Shown: positions 8,038-15,317 of the stretch, piece after piece
Layout of the letters: each line of letters opens with the position of its first letter
How positions within the stretch are numbered: position 1 is the first letter of the stretch
Assembly (NCBI RefSeq): GCF_016461715.1
Contig: NZ_JAEMUI010000003.1
Coordinates: 1 to 64,000, forward strand
DNA length: 64,000 nt
Reading direction: 5' to 3'
Origin: Marinomonas spartinae
GTDB lineage: Bacteria > Pseudomonadota > Gammaproteobacteria > Pseudomonadales > Marinomonadaceae
Position numbers and translations under genes: made by a program
Notes under the pieces: generated by a model
What the model was told of the DNA's origin: nothing
Seen by the model: only the letters and a program-made list of their open reading frames with translations
Databases searched by the model: none

Positions 8038-9294
8038 TTACACTCCCATTGTCTTACGCCAGTAATCGTACATACCTCGGATGCAAGCTTCAGAAACCAT
8101 ATGATCGGCTTCTTCCACATTACGACCGCCTAATTCCGCGACGGCTTTTTTCGCTGCGTTTTGCTCAATACCTTGTTGTGAAAATTCGATGACTTCACCG
8201 TCATCAGCCGAGACGAATCCTGCTGGGCCAAAAAGGTTGGCTTGGCGTAAGCGGCGCTGTGTCATTTCTGGTGTGTCATCTTCATAGCCAAAATGCGTCC
8301 AGACAAAGTCGAAGGAATCGATTCCATTAGGTTGAATATGACGAGTGGTTACACTGTTGACGTTCTGCTGAAATACCACGCTTGGAAATAGCGTCATCAT
8401 GACCGCCGTTGGGCCGCCCCACCAAGCTTCGTCTTCGATATCCAAGAAACTTGGGTCATGCAGTTGCATAGACTCTTTGAAGCTTGAGAAGTTGGTCGTT
8501 TGATCATTTTTACCGCCATCGCCACGAGTAGAGACCATGGCAGCATGGCGGAAATGTTTGTCCATTTTCAGTTCAGAGCGATTATCAGCACGCCATAGAC
8601 CAAAGGTCACAAACCAAGTGTGAAGAAGGCCTGCGTGATAAGGGTCTTTGATGTTTTCTTGCATCAATTTCCAGTTGCCCGGAATGCGCTGTTTGTTGTA
8701 ACCGAGAATGGTTAATTTTCGGCCGTTAAACATGCGGTCGAAGTATTGCAAAATTGTGGGACCTAAGAAGTCTTCAAGAGATTCAACGTCATGGTCAAAG
8801 CTGGCGAACACCACGCCGTTACGTTCAGCAACGCGTAGCTTGTTAAGACCATGGTCAGCGGGTTTAAAATCTTTCGGCATACCGCCTTTGACTTGGCCGT
8901 CTTGTTTGACACCACGGCGGAAGGGTACACCTTGAAGATTGCCTTCTAAGTCGTAATTCCATTGGTGATAGGGACAAGTGAAGCTTTTCGTTTTACCGTG
9001 TTTTTCGCGGCAAAATTGCATGCCACGATGGGCACAGCGGTTTTCGACGACGTAAATACTACGGTCTTCGTCGCGTACCATAATGACCGAGCGCTCACCG
9101 ATGGCCGTGCGTTTGAAATCGCCTGGTTCTGGGATTTCAGCTTCAAGGCCAACGTAGCACCAGTGCTTGGTGTAGAAGAATTTTTCTAATTCTTGTTGGT
9201 AAACATCTTGATTGGTGTAAGCCCAATAGGGAATGCGGCTGGTGTCTTCATGATCCCAAGTGGGCGTCAAAGGAATACGATTTTCCTGATTCAT
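8038..9294 (-). CDS. nagG: aromatic-ring oxygenase alpha subunit, salicylate 5-hydroxylase-like
   Basis: The 418-residue catalytic subunit of a Rieske oxygenase. The Rieske centre is at Cys87-x-His89 (RCAHRG) and Cys107-x2-His110 (CPYHQW). The mononuclear iron site is at 213-225 (ENIKDPYHAGLLH), with ligands His220 and His225 and bridging Asp217. Family knowledge: NagG/NagH with NagAa and NagAb hydroxylate salicylate at C5 to gentisate; the close relatives AndAcAd act on anthranilate. The complete NagAa-like reductase and NahR/NagR-like regulator next door favour salicylate or a close analogue. The ATG is chosen because AAGGTG lies 6 bp upstream; a GTG three codons earlier is open. No gentisate dioxygenase gene is in the window. 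Confidence 0.8.
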   Translation of the reverse strand: MNQENRIPLTPTWDHEDTSRIPYWAYTNQDVYQQELEKFFYTKHWCYVGLEAEIPEPGDFKRTAIGERSVIMVRDEDRSIYVVENRCAHRGMQFCREKHGKTKSFTCPYHQWNYDLEGNLQGVPFRRGVKQDGQVKGGMPKDFKPADHGLNKLRVAERNGVVFASFDHDVESLEDFLGPTILQYFDRMFNGRKLTILGYNKQRIPGNWKLMQENIKDPYHAGLLHTWFVTFGLWRADNRSELKMDKHFRHAAMVSTRGDGGKNDQTTNFSSFKESMQLHDPSFLDIEDEAWWGGPTAVMMTLFPSVVFQQNVNSVTTRHIQPNGIDSFDFVWTHFGYEDDTPEMTQRRLRQANLFGPAGFVSADDGEVIEFSQQGIEQNAAKKAVAELGGRNVEEADHMVSEACIRGMYDYWRKTMGV

Positions 9295-9381
9295 TTTATT
9301 CACCTTTTTTTGTATTTATTGTGGTTTTTATCTGGTTCTTTCCGCGAAGCTGGCTCACGAAAAGCGCGTTTTTAGCGGCGG

Positions 9382-10380
9382 CTAAACACCGCTGGGGTAA
9401 AATGCGTCGGCGTAAATTTGCTCAATGTCAGCTCCACGCTTGGTGCAGGCGAGCGATGCGGCTTCGACCATAGCGGGGGCGCCAGCGAGATAGATGCGCC
9501 AGTTTTTCAGATCGGGGAAGTACTCGGCGATGGCTTCTGTCACCAAACCTTGAAAGTAAGCAGAAGCTTTTGGTGCGTGATCCAAGGTGATGGTGTATCT
9601 GAAGTTGTCGTACTTGTTAGCAAGGGCGTCCAAAACATCGATACCGTACAAGTCAATTTCTGTGCGCGCTCCGTAAATCAAATGAATGTCATTTGACATC
9701 CCAGACTCTAAGGCACCTCGAATAATGGAAAGGATCGGCGCTAAGCCTGTTCCTGTGGCAACGCAAAGCATAGGGTCGCTGTTTTTGCGACGAAGATAAG
9801 ATGCGCCAAGGGGACCGTTTAGCTTGATGGCGTTGCCCACTTTGATTTCGCTGTCCAATTTCGAGGTCACGCGACCATTCGGCACGATGCGAATATGGAA
9901 TTCCAAAATGTCATCTTCAACCACGCCCGCCATGGAGTAAGAGCGAGTGCCATCTTCGCGCCAGAAGGTTAAGTTGGAAAATTGACCTGGAGAATAGTCG
10001 TAGGTTTTGGTCGTTTTTAAGCGTAAGCGACGTACATCATGGGCTAATTCATCATAACCAACGATTTCAGCTTTGAGCGTTTTGGTTGGGTGAGTGATGA
10101 TTTCATCCACCTCTGGGATTTCGATCACACTGTCCGAATCGACTTTACTTTGGCAAGCTAAAACGTATTGGCCGTGTTGTGCGAGTCGGCCTTCTGCGGC
10201 AGATGGGCCGCTCACCGAGCCTTCAATAACCTTGCAGCGGCAGGTGCCACAACGACCTGACAAACAGCTGTAAGAGATGGGAATCTGATTCTCCAAGAAG
10301 GCATCCAATAAGGTGCTGCCTGCTGAAGCCAAAATAGTTTGGTTAGTTGGTTTGATTAAAATTTCCACGGTTGCTCTCAC
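9382..10380 (-). CDS. nagAa: ferredoxin-NAD(P)+ reductase component of ring oxygenase
   Basis: A 332-residue NAD(P)H-dependent reductase, first gene of the oxygenase operon. The N terminus is a plant-type [2Fe-2S] ferredoxin domain with ligands Cys39, Cys44, Cys47 and Cys76 (YSCLSGRCGTCRC). An FAD-binding barrel follows (RSYSMAG), then an NAD-binding domain (ATGTGLAPILS). The C terminus ends IYADAFYPSGV, the ending I remember for NahAa/NagAa. Strong similarity along the whole length supports the assignment. The start is a GTG; a second GTG four codons on is possible. The gene is divergent from the LysR regulator across 114 bp. Confidence 0.85.
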   Translation of the reverse strand: MRATVEILIKPTNQTILASAGSTLLDAFLENQIPISYSCLSGRCGTCRCKVIEGSVSGPSAAEGRLAQHGQYVLACQSKVDSDSVIEIPEVDEIITHPTKTLKAEIVGYDELAHDVRRLRLKTTKTYDYSPGQFSNLTFWREDGTRSYSMAGVVEDDILEFHIRIVPNGRVTSKLDSEIKVGNAIKLNGPLGASYLRRKNSDPMLCVATGTGLAPILSIIRGALESGMSNDIHLIYGARTEIDLYGIDVLDALANKYDNFRYTITLDHAPKASAYFQGLVTEAIAEYFPDLKNWRIYLAGAPAMVEAASLACTKRGADIEQIYADAFYPSGV

Positions 10381-10440
10381 TTATTCTTAGATTTATGTGC
10401 GATGCTTTGCATGAAAATCACTATAGAATGGTGTGAGCTA

Positions 10441-10480
10441 TTCAGATATAAAATATCTCTAATAATAGATATTCACACTG
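10441..10480. promoter_or_regulatory. candidate LysR operator in the divergent nag promoter region
   Basis: A perfect palindrome AGATAT-AAA-ATATCT (10444-10458) lies in the 114-bp gap between the reductase gene and the LysR gene, followed by a second AGATATT half at 10468-10474. The flanking TATTCA and ATATTCA repeats give T-N11-A-like spacing. LysR proteins of the NahR group bind such sites in divergent promoters, so this is the best candidate for the regulator's site. No binding data are implied. Confidence 0.45.
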
Positions 10481-10494
10481 GTGAGATCTCTGCC

Positions 10495-11400
10495 ATGATT
10501 CGACTTAAAGATATCGACCTCAATTTACTGGTTGTTTTTCAGCTAATGTACCGTGAACGCAAGACGGGCGTAGTGGCTGAGCAGCTTGGCTTAACCCAAC
10601 CGGCGGTGAGTAACGCCTTAGCCCGCCTGCGATTAGCGTTACACGATGAATTATTTGAACGAACTGCGCGCGGTATGCGACCTACGCCGTTTGCCGATAG
10701 CATTGCTGAGTCTGTAGGTTATGCACTTACCACCTTGCACGACGGTTTGAATTACCAAGAGCGATTTGATCCCGTAACCAGCGACCGAACCTTTTGCATC
10801 GGTATGACGGACTTGGGGGAGATTTATATCCTGCCAAAATTGATGGCGTATCTTGCGAAACACGCACCGAACCTTTCGATTACCACGGTGCGAGATCAAG
10901 ATCATACGTTAAAAGAAAACTTAGAAGTGGGCATGGCCGACTTGGCGATTGGGCTTTTGCCGCAATTGGAAGCGGGCTTTTATCAGCGTCGGTTATTTGA
11001 CCAAGACTATGTGTGTTTGATGCGCAAAAATCACCCATTGGCAGTGAAAAAGCTGGAACTTGCAGACTTCGAACACTTTGAACATGTCATTATTGAGGCG
11101 CAAGGAACCGGTCATTGTAATGTTGAAAAGGAGCTGGCTAGAAACGGTATGACGAAGCTTTGTAAGCTTAGGTTGGCGCATTTTACCTCTGCGCCTTATA
11201 TTGTGGCTGAGACAGATTTGGTGGCTACCGTGATTGAAAAGCTCGCGCTTCAAACCGCAGAACGTTTTGATTTAATCGTAAAGCCTCATCCGGCCGATAT
11301 GCCTTCATTGCAGATCAATATGTTTTGGCACCGCCGTTACCATCAAGACTCTGGCAATGTTTGGATGCGAAACGTCATCTTTGATTTATTCTCGGAATAG
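10495..11400 (+). CDS. nagR: LysR-family regulator, NahR/NagR type
   Basis: A 301-residue LysR transcription factor. The N-terminal winged HTH contains DLNLLVVF and LGLTQPAVSNALARLR. The effector domain contains FDPVTSDRTF, MTDLGEIYILPKLM and GLLPQLEAGFYQRRLF, and the C terminus ends GNVWMRNVIFDLFSE. This matches the NahR/NagR pattern as I recall it, a group that activates naphthalene/salicylate genes in response to salicylate. The ATG at 10495 gives the N terminus expected for NahR; an upstream in-frame start at 10402 would add 31 residues across the promoter. Its divergent position suggests that it activates the oxygenase operon and represses itself. Confidence 0.85.
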   Translation: MIRLKDIDLNLLVVFQLMYRERKTGVVAEQLGLTQPAVSNALARLRLALHDELFERTARGMRPTPFADSIAESVGYALTTLHDGLNYQERFDPVTSDRTFCIGMTDLGEIYILPKLMAYLAKHAPNLSITTVRDQDHTLKENLEVGMADLAIGLLPQLEAGFYQRRLFDQDYVCLMRKNHPLAVKKLELADFEHFEHVIIEAQGTGHCNVEKELARNGMTKLCKLRLAHFTSAPYIVAETDLVATVIEKLALQTAERFDLIVKPHPADMPSLQINMFWHRRYHQDSGNVWMRNVIFDLFSE

Positions 11401-11539
11401 AGAAACGATAATAGCGTTTTTTGCTATCTGAGATTTTGTCCTACTATTGGCGGCTTGATTATCGTCATCCTTGCGCAGGCTTGGGATCCATTGGGTCGAA
11501 CACCTTTTCGACCTGATCACCGACGGTCAAACGCAGAAG

Positions 11540-11603
11540 GCGAGGGCGACTAATCACTAAGTCCCTTCCTCTTTTTTAAGGGGAAGGCTAGGATGGGGTT
11601 GTT
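11540..11603. repeat. dispersed hairpin repeat, copy outside the 6-7 kb array
   Basis: This copy reads GGCGAGGGCGACTAATCACT and continues through CCCTTCC...GGAAGGCTAGGATGGGG. It is the same element as those at about 6334, 6747 and 7121. The core arms CCTTCC/GGAAGG form a hairpin. It lies downstream of the LysR gene, next to a short CGTCATCCTTGCGCAGG piece at 11463. The family therefore flanks the nag cluster on both sides. Confidence 0.7.
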
Positions 11604-11868
11604 TAGTAGGGCTTTTAGCCCCAACGAATAATTCGCTTAGCCAACCAATCATAACAGTAGTTATAAGAACAGCGATAACAAGGAAGTAAGATCCCCCGAA
11701 AAGCAATTGGATTATCTAGTCTGAGGGAATATTCTTGCCTTAAGAGTCGAATCGCGCTAAAAAAGTAATAAGTTGGGATCAACATAGCGGCGAACTCAGT
11801 CCATCTGGCAAAAGATGCTCAGATTAAGCTTGGTTTTTAGCGACAGAATATAACAGGGAGGTCACGCC
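11604..11868. other. non-coding stretch before the cassette array
   Basis: No gene is supported here. There is no recognisable integrase, recombination site or terminator. The stretch ends with a strong Shine-Dalgarno (AGGGAGG) belonging to the short open frame at 11869. Confidence 0.4.
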
Positions 11869-11952
11869 ATGAAAAAGCAAATTCCCTATATAAAGTACGC
11901 AGCCGTTCAACAGTGGGTTATAGCCGCTGCTGCGCCGCTGTATAACCCTTAA
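11869..11952 (+). CDS. 27-codon short open frame with strong RBS, overlapping attC-like site
   Basis: ATG is 8 bp after AGGGAGG and opens a 27-codon frame, MKKQIPYIKYAAVQ and then QWVIAAAAPLYNP. Its 3' half forms one arm and the loop of the attC-like hairpin at 11905-11961. It ends 22 bp before the start of the first cassette gene. In class 1 integrons a short frame in attI (orf-11) helps translate the first cassette gene; this frame could have such a role or be a remnant. Coding status is uncertain. Confidence 0.3.
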   Translation: MKKQIPYIKYAAVQQWVIAAAAPLYNP

Positions 11953-11961
11953 TTGTTATGC
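11905..11961 (+). repeat. attC-like recombination site 1
   Basis: It begins with GTTCAAC, which matches the inverse core RYYYAAC, and ends with a GTTATGC core. Between them is an inverted repeat GGGTTATA...TATAACCC around a GC-rich loop. The 57-bp length and a position just before a cassette gene fit an integron attC site. Confidence 0.5.
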
Positions 11962-11974
11962 CAGAGGAGCTTCC

Positions 11975-12472
11975 GTGGTTCAGTTAGCTGATATAGAAAT
12001 GATCGCACCTGGGATAGCTAATCTTTCACTGGCGGAGCATGAGGCGCTGAATCGGTTTACGCTACTGTGGACATTGTTCGAAGCTCAAGTGCTAGAGAAT
12101 AACGCCTCTGTAAGAAAGATCGCTGAGGTAGTAGAACTGCTTGAGCCTCAAACTTTCGAGATTGATTGGTTTCAAGAGCAATTGGTTTATTTCCAAAAGC
12201 GATATATCGAAGACGGAAATACTAATTACCATTTCGAACATCTGCACCTGCGAGATAATGATAATCCTGAACACGTAAGATCGGTTTTGCTTGGAGAGAA
12301 CATAGACATTAAGGCCCAGCTGATAGCGTGCTTGGCAATAGTTTACCGCTTCAGAAACAATTTCTTTCATGGGCTAAAGTGGGCATATGGGATCCAGGAT
12401 CAATTGGACAATTTCACGCACTCTGCAAATCTACTGAAAAAGTGTTTGGAGAAATTGCCACATGGCATATAA
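11975..12472 (+). CDS. cassette protein with RX4H motif, HEPN-like candidate
   Basis: A 165-residue protein, mostly helical and with no membrane segment. The segment VYRFRNNFFHG (Arg127 to His132) is an RX4H motif of the form seen in HEPN-fold ribonucleases and related proteins. Other features are the opening helix LAEHEALNRFTLLWTLFEAQVLE and the acidic middle. HEPN proteins act as toxins or RNases in conflict systems; whether this one cleaves RNA is inference. The start is a GTG with GAGGAG 6 bp upstream. It sits between two attC-like sites, one gene per cassette. Confidence 0.65.
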   Translation: MVQLADIEMIAPGIANLSLAEHEALNRFTLLWTLFEAQVLENNASVRKIAEVVELLEPQTFEIDWFQEQLVYFQKRYIEDGNTNYHFEHLHLRDNDNPEHVRSVLLGENIDIKAQLIACLAIVYRFRNNFFHGLKWAYGIQDQLDNFTHSANLLKKCLEKLPHGI

Positions 12473-12537
12473 CAATCTCATCAAATTCGTTCCCTACGGT
12501 TGCCGGACGCTCGTGCCGTTTATGTAGGGTGTTATGC
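12465..12537 (+). repeat. attC-like recombination site 2
   Basis: The site starts at GCATATAACA, overlapping the stop of the upstream cassette gene as is common, and ends in GTTATGC. Inner arms CCCTAC and GTAGGG pair across an imperfect GC-rich stem (TTGCCGGACGCTCGTGCCG). Length is 73 bp. Confidence 0.65.
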
Positions 12538-12552
12538 CTCAAGGAGAGTTTA

Positions 12553-13024
12553 GTGCCTTTAACTTGGAATGATCTTACATCAGCTTTGCTCATCTTGATC
12601 GAGCCAAATTAATTGAAGACTGGCAATGGCTCGTTGGGTCGGCGCTTCCCATTCTTATTACCTCCGTTGTCGATGCATTACTACAGAGCGAATCGAGTGA
12701 GATATTCTGGCTTATTTCTGGCAGCGTGGTGCTTGAAGAGGTCGCGGATTCATACGAGGACTTCCAAGATAAGCTCCAAGACAATGAGCTACTCCATGAA
12801 TGGTTTTTAGTTCCTCTTGTAGCGCACTCAAAGTACAGGGCGTTATACTTGAGCAAGGCAAATTATATGGTTTCAAGCAGCTGCCCGTTTTGGGCGGAGA
12901 GTACGAACCTGATAACTTTGAGTTAACAGACATTGAAGTGCATTTTGCTATGTTGGGCCAAATGAACTTGCAAATCAAAGACCTTCCCGATGGTACTAAA
13001 GTTAATTTTAGTGTCACCGAGTAA
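12553..13024 (+). pseudogene. frameshifted Tdi1/DUF1851-like immunity gene
   Basis: Three consecutive reading frames together give one DUF1851-like protein. Frame one gives MPLTWNDLT from a GTG after AAGGAGAG. Frame two gives FAHLDRAKLIEDWQW, PILITSVVDALLQ and FWLISGSVVLEEVADSYEDF. Frame three gives GKLYGFKQLPVLGGEYEPDN, TDIEVHFAMLGQM and DLPDGTKV. The last part is the characteristic C-terminal region of T6SS immunity protein Tdi1 and related cassette proteins. Two frameshifts (near 12580-12590 and 12820-12840) break the frame, so the gene is probably inactive unless the sequence has errors. Confidence 0.7.
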
Positions 13025-13025
13025 A

Positions 13026-13088
13026 GTCATACAAGGCGCTCAAGCAAGGATGCAGAACAAAGCTGCGCTGCTTAGCTTGGCGTTATAA
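13026..13088 (+). repeat. attC-like recombination site 3
   Basis: It reads GTCATACAAGGCGCTCAAGC, a middle containing GATGCAG and GCTGCGC, then GCTTAGCTTGGCGTTATAA. Order and spacing parallel a classical attC: an inverse core, an L-box with CAAG, a variable loop and a core at the end. It shares ACAAGGCGCT(C/T)AAGCA and GCTGCGCTGCTTAGCTT with site 4. Confidence 0.75.
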
Positions 13089-13112
13089 TTTATCAAGGAA
13101 GTAGGTGTATAA

Positions 13113-14351
13113 ATGTCAAGAAAGCAAAAGTTATGTTTCGTTATCATGGGGTTTGGTAAAAAAACAGACTTATCAACAGGAAAAACTCTAGATCTTGATA
13201 AAACTTATAAAAATATAATTAAACCAGCAGCAGAAAAAGCAGGTTTACAATGTGTGAGAGCTGATGAAATTCAAGATTCAGGCCTAATAGATAAAAGTAT
13301 GTACGCATTGCTAATGCATGCAGATCTAGTTGTTGCAGATATCTCTACTTATAACCCAAATGCTATATATGAATTAGGGGTGCGTCATGCGGTTAGACCT
13401 TACTCTACAATTATTATAAAAGAACAAGATGGAGTAATCCCCTTCGATCTAAATCATAATCGTATTTTCCATTACGCTCACTTAGGGGATGATATTGGAG
13501 TTGATGAAGCTGAGCGATGCAAGGGTGCTCTCGTTGAGATGATTGAGTCAATTTTAAGAAATAAAATAATTGATAGCCCTCTTTATGACTATATACAAGA
13601 CATTGAGCCTCCAAAGTTAACGCAAAAAGAATATAAAAGAATTATTGGTGATTTATCTGATAGAGAAGAAAGCATTTTTTCTATATCTGAACGCGCAACA
13701 CATTTTATGGAAGAATCTAACTTTTTTGAAGCTTGTAAATTATGGGAGAAGGCGGAGAATATTGTTCCAAATGAAACCTATTTCACTCAACAACGTGCAT
13801 TAGCCAAGTATAAGTCTAAAGAGCCGACAGAAATATCATCTTTAACCGATGCTCTCCAAATAATTGAAAAACTTGATCCAGATGATGAAACAAATGATCC
13901 AGAAACGCTAGGACTTACTGGAGCGATCTACAAACGAATGTGGCATGTAACTGAAGATCCTGAGTATTTGAAACGAGCTATAGATTACTATGGCAAAGGC
14001 TTTAAAATTCGTCGAGATTATTATAATGGTGAAAACTATGCTCTTTGTTTAAATATTGCAGCCAGCATAGAGAGTGATGTAGAAGAAAAAACGTTTTATA
14101 AAATATCAGCAAAAAAGTCTAGACAGGAAATTATAGAATTGCTGGATTATTTATTTGTTGAAGAAGAAAAATCTCTATCGGTAAATAAGTGGCCTTATGC
14201 AACACTTGCCAACTGTTATTTTGGCTTGAGCGATAATGAGAATGGGCTTAAATATGAAAAAATTTTCTTGGGGCTTGTTTCTGTAGACTGGGAAAAAGAA
14301 ACCTATTTTGAGTGTAAAAAAATGTTAATAACTTTATTAAAGGATAAATAA
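13113..14351 (+). CDS. deoxyribosyltransferase-like + TPR protein of a TIR-linked conflict system
   Basis: A 412-residue soluble protein. Residues ~5-130 form a Rossmann-like nucleoside 2-deoxyribosyltransferase-type domain: CFVIMGFG (8-15), RADEI (49-53), ADLVVADIS (70-78), NPNAIYELGVRHA (81-93, candidate catalytic Glu87). Residues ~185-410 are helical repeats resembling TPRs (FFEACKLWEKAE, YLKRAIDYYGKGFKI), matching the MAP3K TRAFs-binding/TPR-S type of region. From memory, Burroughs and Aravind described TPR scaffolds predicted to sense NAD-derived signals in prokaryotic immune systems. The gene ends 2 bp before a TIR-like gene, and the pair occupies one cassette between attC-like sites 3 and 4. 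A defence role is inferred. Confidence 0.7.
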   Translation: MSRKQKLCFVIMGFGKKTDLSTGKTLDLDKTYKNIIKPAAEKAGLQCVRADEIQDSGLIDKSMYALLMHADLVVADISTYNPNAIYELGVRHAVRPYSTIIIKEQDGVIPFDLNHNRIFHYAHLGDDIGVDEAERCKGALVEMIESILRNKIIDSPLYDYIQDIEPPKLTQKEYKRIIGDLSDREESIFSISERATHFMEESNFFEACKLWEKAENIVPNETYFTQQRALAKYKSKEPTEISSLTDALQIIEKLDPDDETNDPETLGLTGAIYKRMWHVTEDPEYLKRAIDYYGKGFKIRRDYYNGENYALCLNIAASIESDVEEKTFYKISAKKSRQEIIELLDYLFVEEEKSLSVNKWPYATLANCYFGLSDNENGLKYEKIFLGLVSVDWEKETYFECKKMLITLLKDK

Positions 14352-14353
14352 CT

Positions 14354-14758
14354 ATGGCTAAGGAATACAAAATATTTATAAGTCACTCTTGGCAGTACTC
14401 TGATACATTAGAAGCATTAAGAAATTTAATAAATGCTAGAGGGTATTTCAGTGCAACATATGAAGAGTCTACAAGAGATAAACCTATAAATTCTGATGAT
14501 GAAAGCTATGTAAAAAGGCGGCTCTCTCAAAAAATTGGTAATTCAGATGTTATCTTAGCGTTGGCTGGTATATATGCAAGTCATAGCTCTTGGATGCAAT
14601 GGGAGTTAGATAAAGCCATTGAGCTAGATATTCCTATTATAGGCGTAATACCAAGAGGTCAGGATAGAATATCTACAATTGTTTCATCCCGGTCAGTTGT
14701 AGACATAAAATGGAATACAGAAAGTATAGTGTCAGAAATTAGGGCGCATGCAAAATAA
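14354..14758 (+). CDS. TIR-like (ThsB/DUF1863-type) protein
   Basis: A 134-residue TIR-like protein of the PF08937 type, the fold of Thoeris ThsB. Motifs in order are YKIFISHSWQYSDTLEALR (5-23), VILALAGIYASHSSW (66-80), QWELDKAIELDIPIIGV (82-98) and KWNTESIVSEIR (near the C terminus). Glu84 occupies the position of the catalytic Glu of NAD-cleaving or cyclising TIR domains. In Thoeris, ThsB makes an NAD-derived signal for ThsA; no ThsA is present here, and the partner is the deoxyribosyltransferase/TPR gene, which it follows after 2 bp. Low GC content and the attC-like flanks point to cassette transfer. Confidence 0.8.
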   Translation: MAKEYKIFISHSWQYSDTLEALRNLINARGYFSATYEESTRDKPINSDDESYVKRRLSQKIGNSDVILALAGIYASHSSWMQWELDKAIELDIPIIGVIPRGQDRISTIVSSRSVVDIKWNTESIVSEIRAHAK

Positions 14759-14819
14759 ATTAAAACAAGGCGCTTAAGCATGGACGCAGCAAGCTGCGCT
14801 GCTTAGCTTAGCGTTAAGC
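14759..14819 (+). repeat. attC-like recombination site 4
   Basis: It starts just after the TIR stop with TTAAAACAAGGCGCTTAAGC, continues with an imperfect stem GACGCAGC/AGCTGCGC and ends GCTTAGCTTAGCGTTAAGC. The terminal core GTTAAGC matches GTTRRRY exactly. It is the clearest attC of the array and is closely similar to site 3. Confidence 0.8.
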
Positions 14820-14827
14820 AGGTGAAA

Positions 14828-15266
14828 ATGGAAGTGAATCTAAAATTTAGAAGGGCTGAAGAAAGCAATTGGCCGTTCCTTTTGGCACTTCGTTCCGAAT
14901 CGATGAGTTCGCACTTTATCAATGCTGGCTTAATTCCAACAGAAGCGAATCACTTGGAACGAATAAAATATTGTTTCGAACATGTAAAAATTATAATTTG
15001 TAATTCAATAGAAATTGGTCTGCTCAAGGTGGTAAAAGATGGCCCGGTTTGGGGTTTAGTGAAAATCTAGCTTAATTCTTCCTATAGAGGTTTGGGGCTT
15101 GGTAAACCTATAATTAATGGTGTTTTGAAAGAGGTATTTTCCCAGAATTCCTCTGTTAAACTCCGTGTTTTTAAAGTAAATCCAGCAAAAAATCTTTATG
15201 AAAAATTTAGGCTTTAAAACATATTTTGAAACGGAAACAGCTTATGAAATGCAGGCAAATGTTTAA
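14828..15266 (+). pseudogene. broken GNAT acetyltransferase cassette gene
   Basis: The first 81 codons give a GNAT N terminus (LKFRRAEESNWPFLLALRSE) up to VWGLVKI. A TAG follows where a CAG would continue with LNSSYRGLGLGKPIINGVL, the acetyl-CoA-binding loop of the family. Later NPAKNLYEK shifts by one base in an A/T run before LGFKTYFETETAYEMQ. One nonsense change and one frameshift therefore separate it from an intact ~145-residue enzyme. The stop lies inside the following attC-like site, as in a normal cassette. Confidence 0.75.
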
Positions 15267-15294
15267 CAAGGTGTCTTTTCGCTTAGCGTTATAA
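15261..15294 (+). repeat. short, probably deleted attC-like site 5
   Basis: The inverse core GTTTAAC matches RYYYAAC exactly, and the site ends CGCTTAGCGTTATAA like sites 3 and 4. Only 34 bp separate the two ends, so most of the stem-loop is missing. It is read as an internally deleted attC. Confidence 0.5.
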
Positions 15295-15317
15295 TCAATA
15301 AAAAGGTTTGGAGCTAA

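Noticed and set aside
14354-14758. Complete Thoeris system
   Set aside because: The ThsB-like TIR protein is present, but no ThsA (SIR2 or membrane/SLOG protein) lies in the window; the partner is a different protein.
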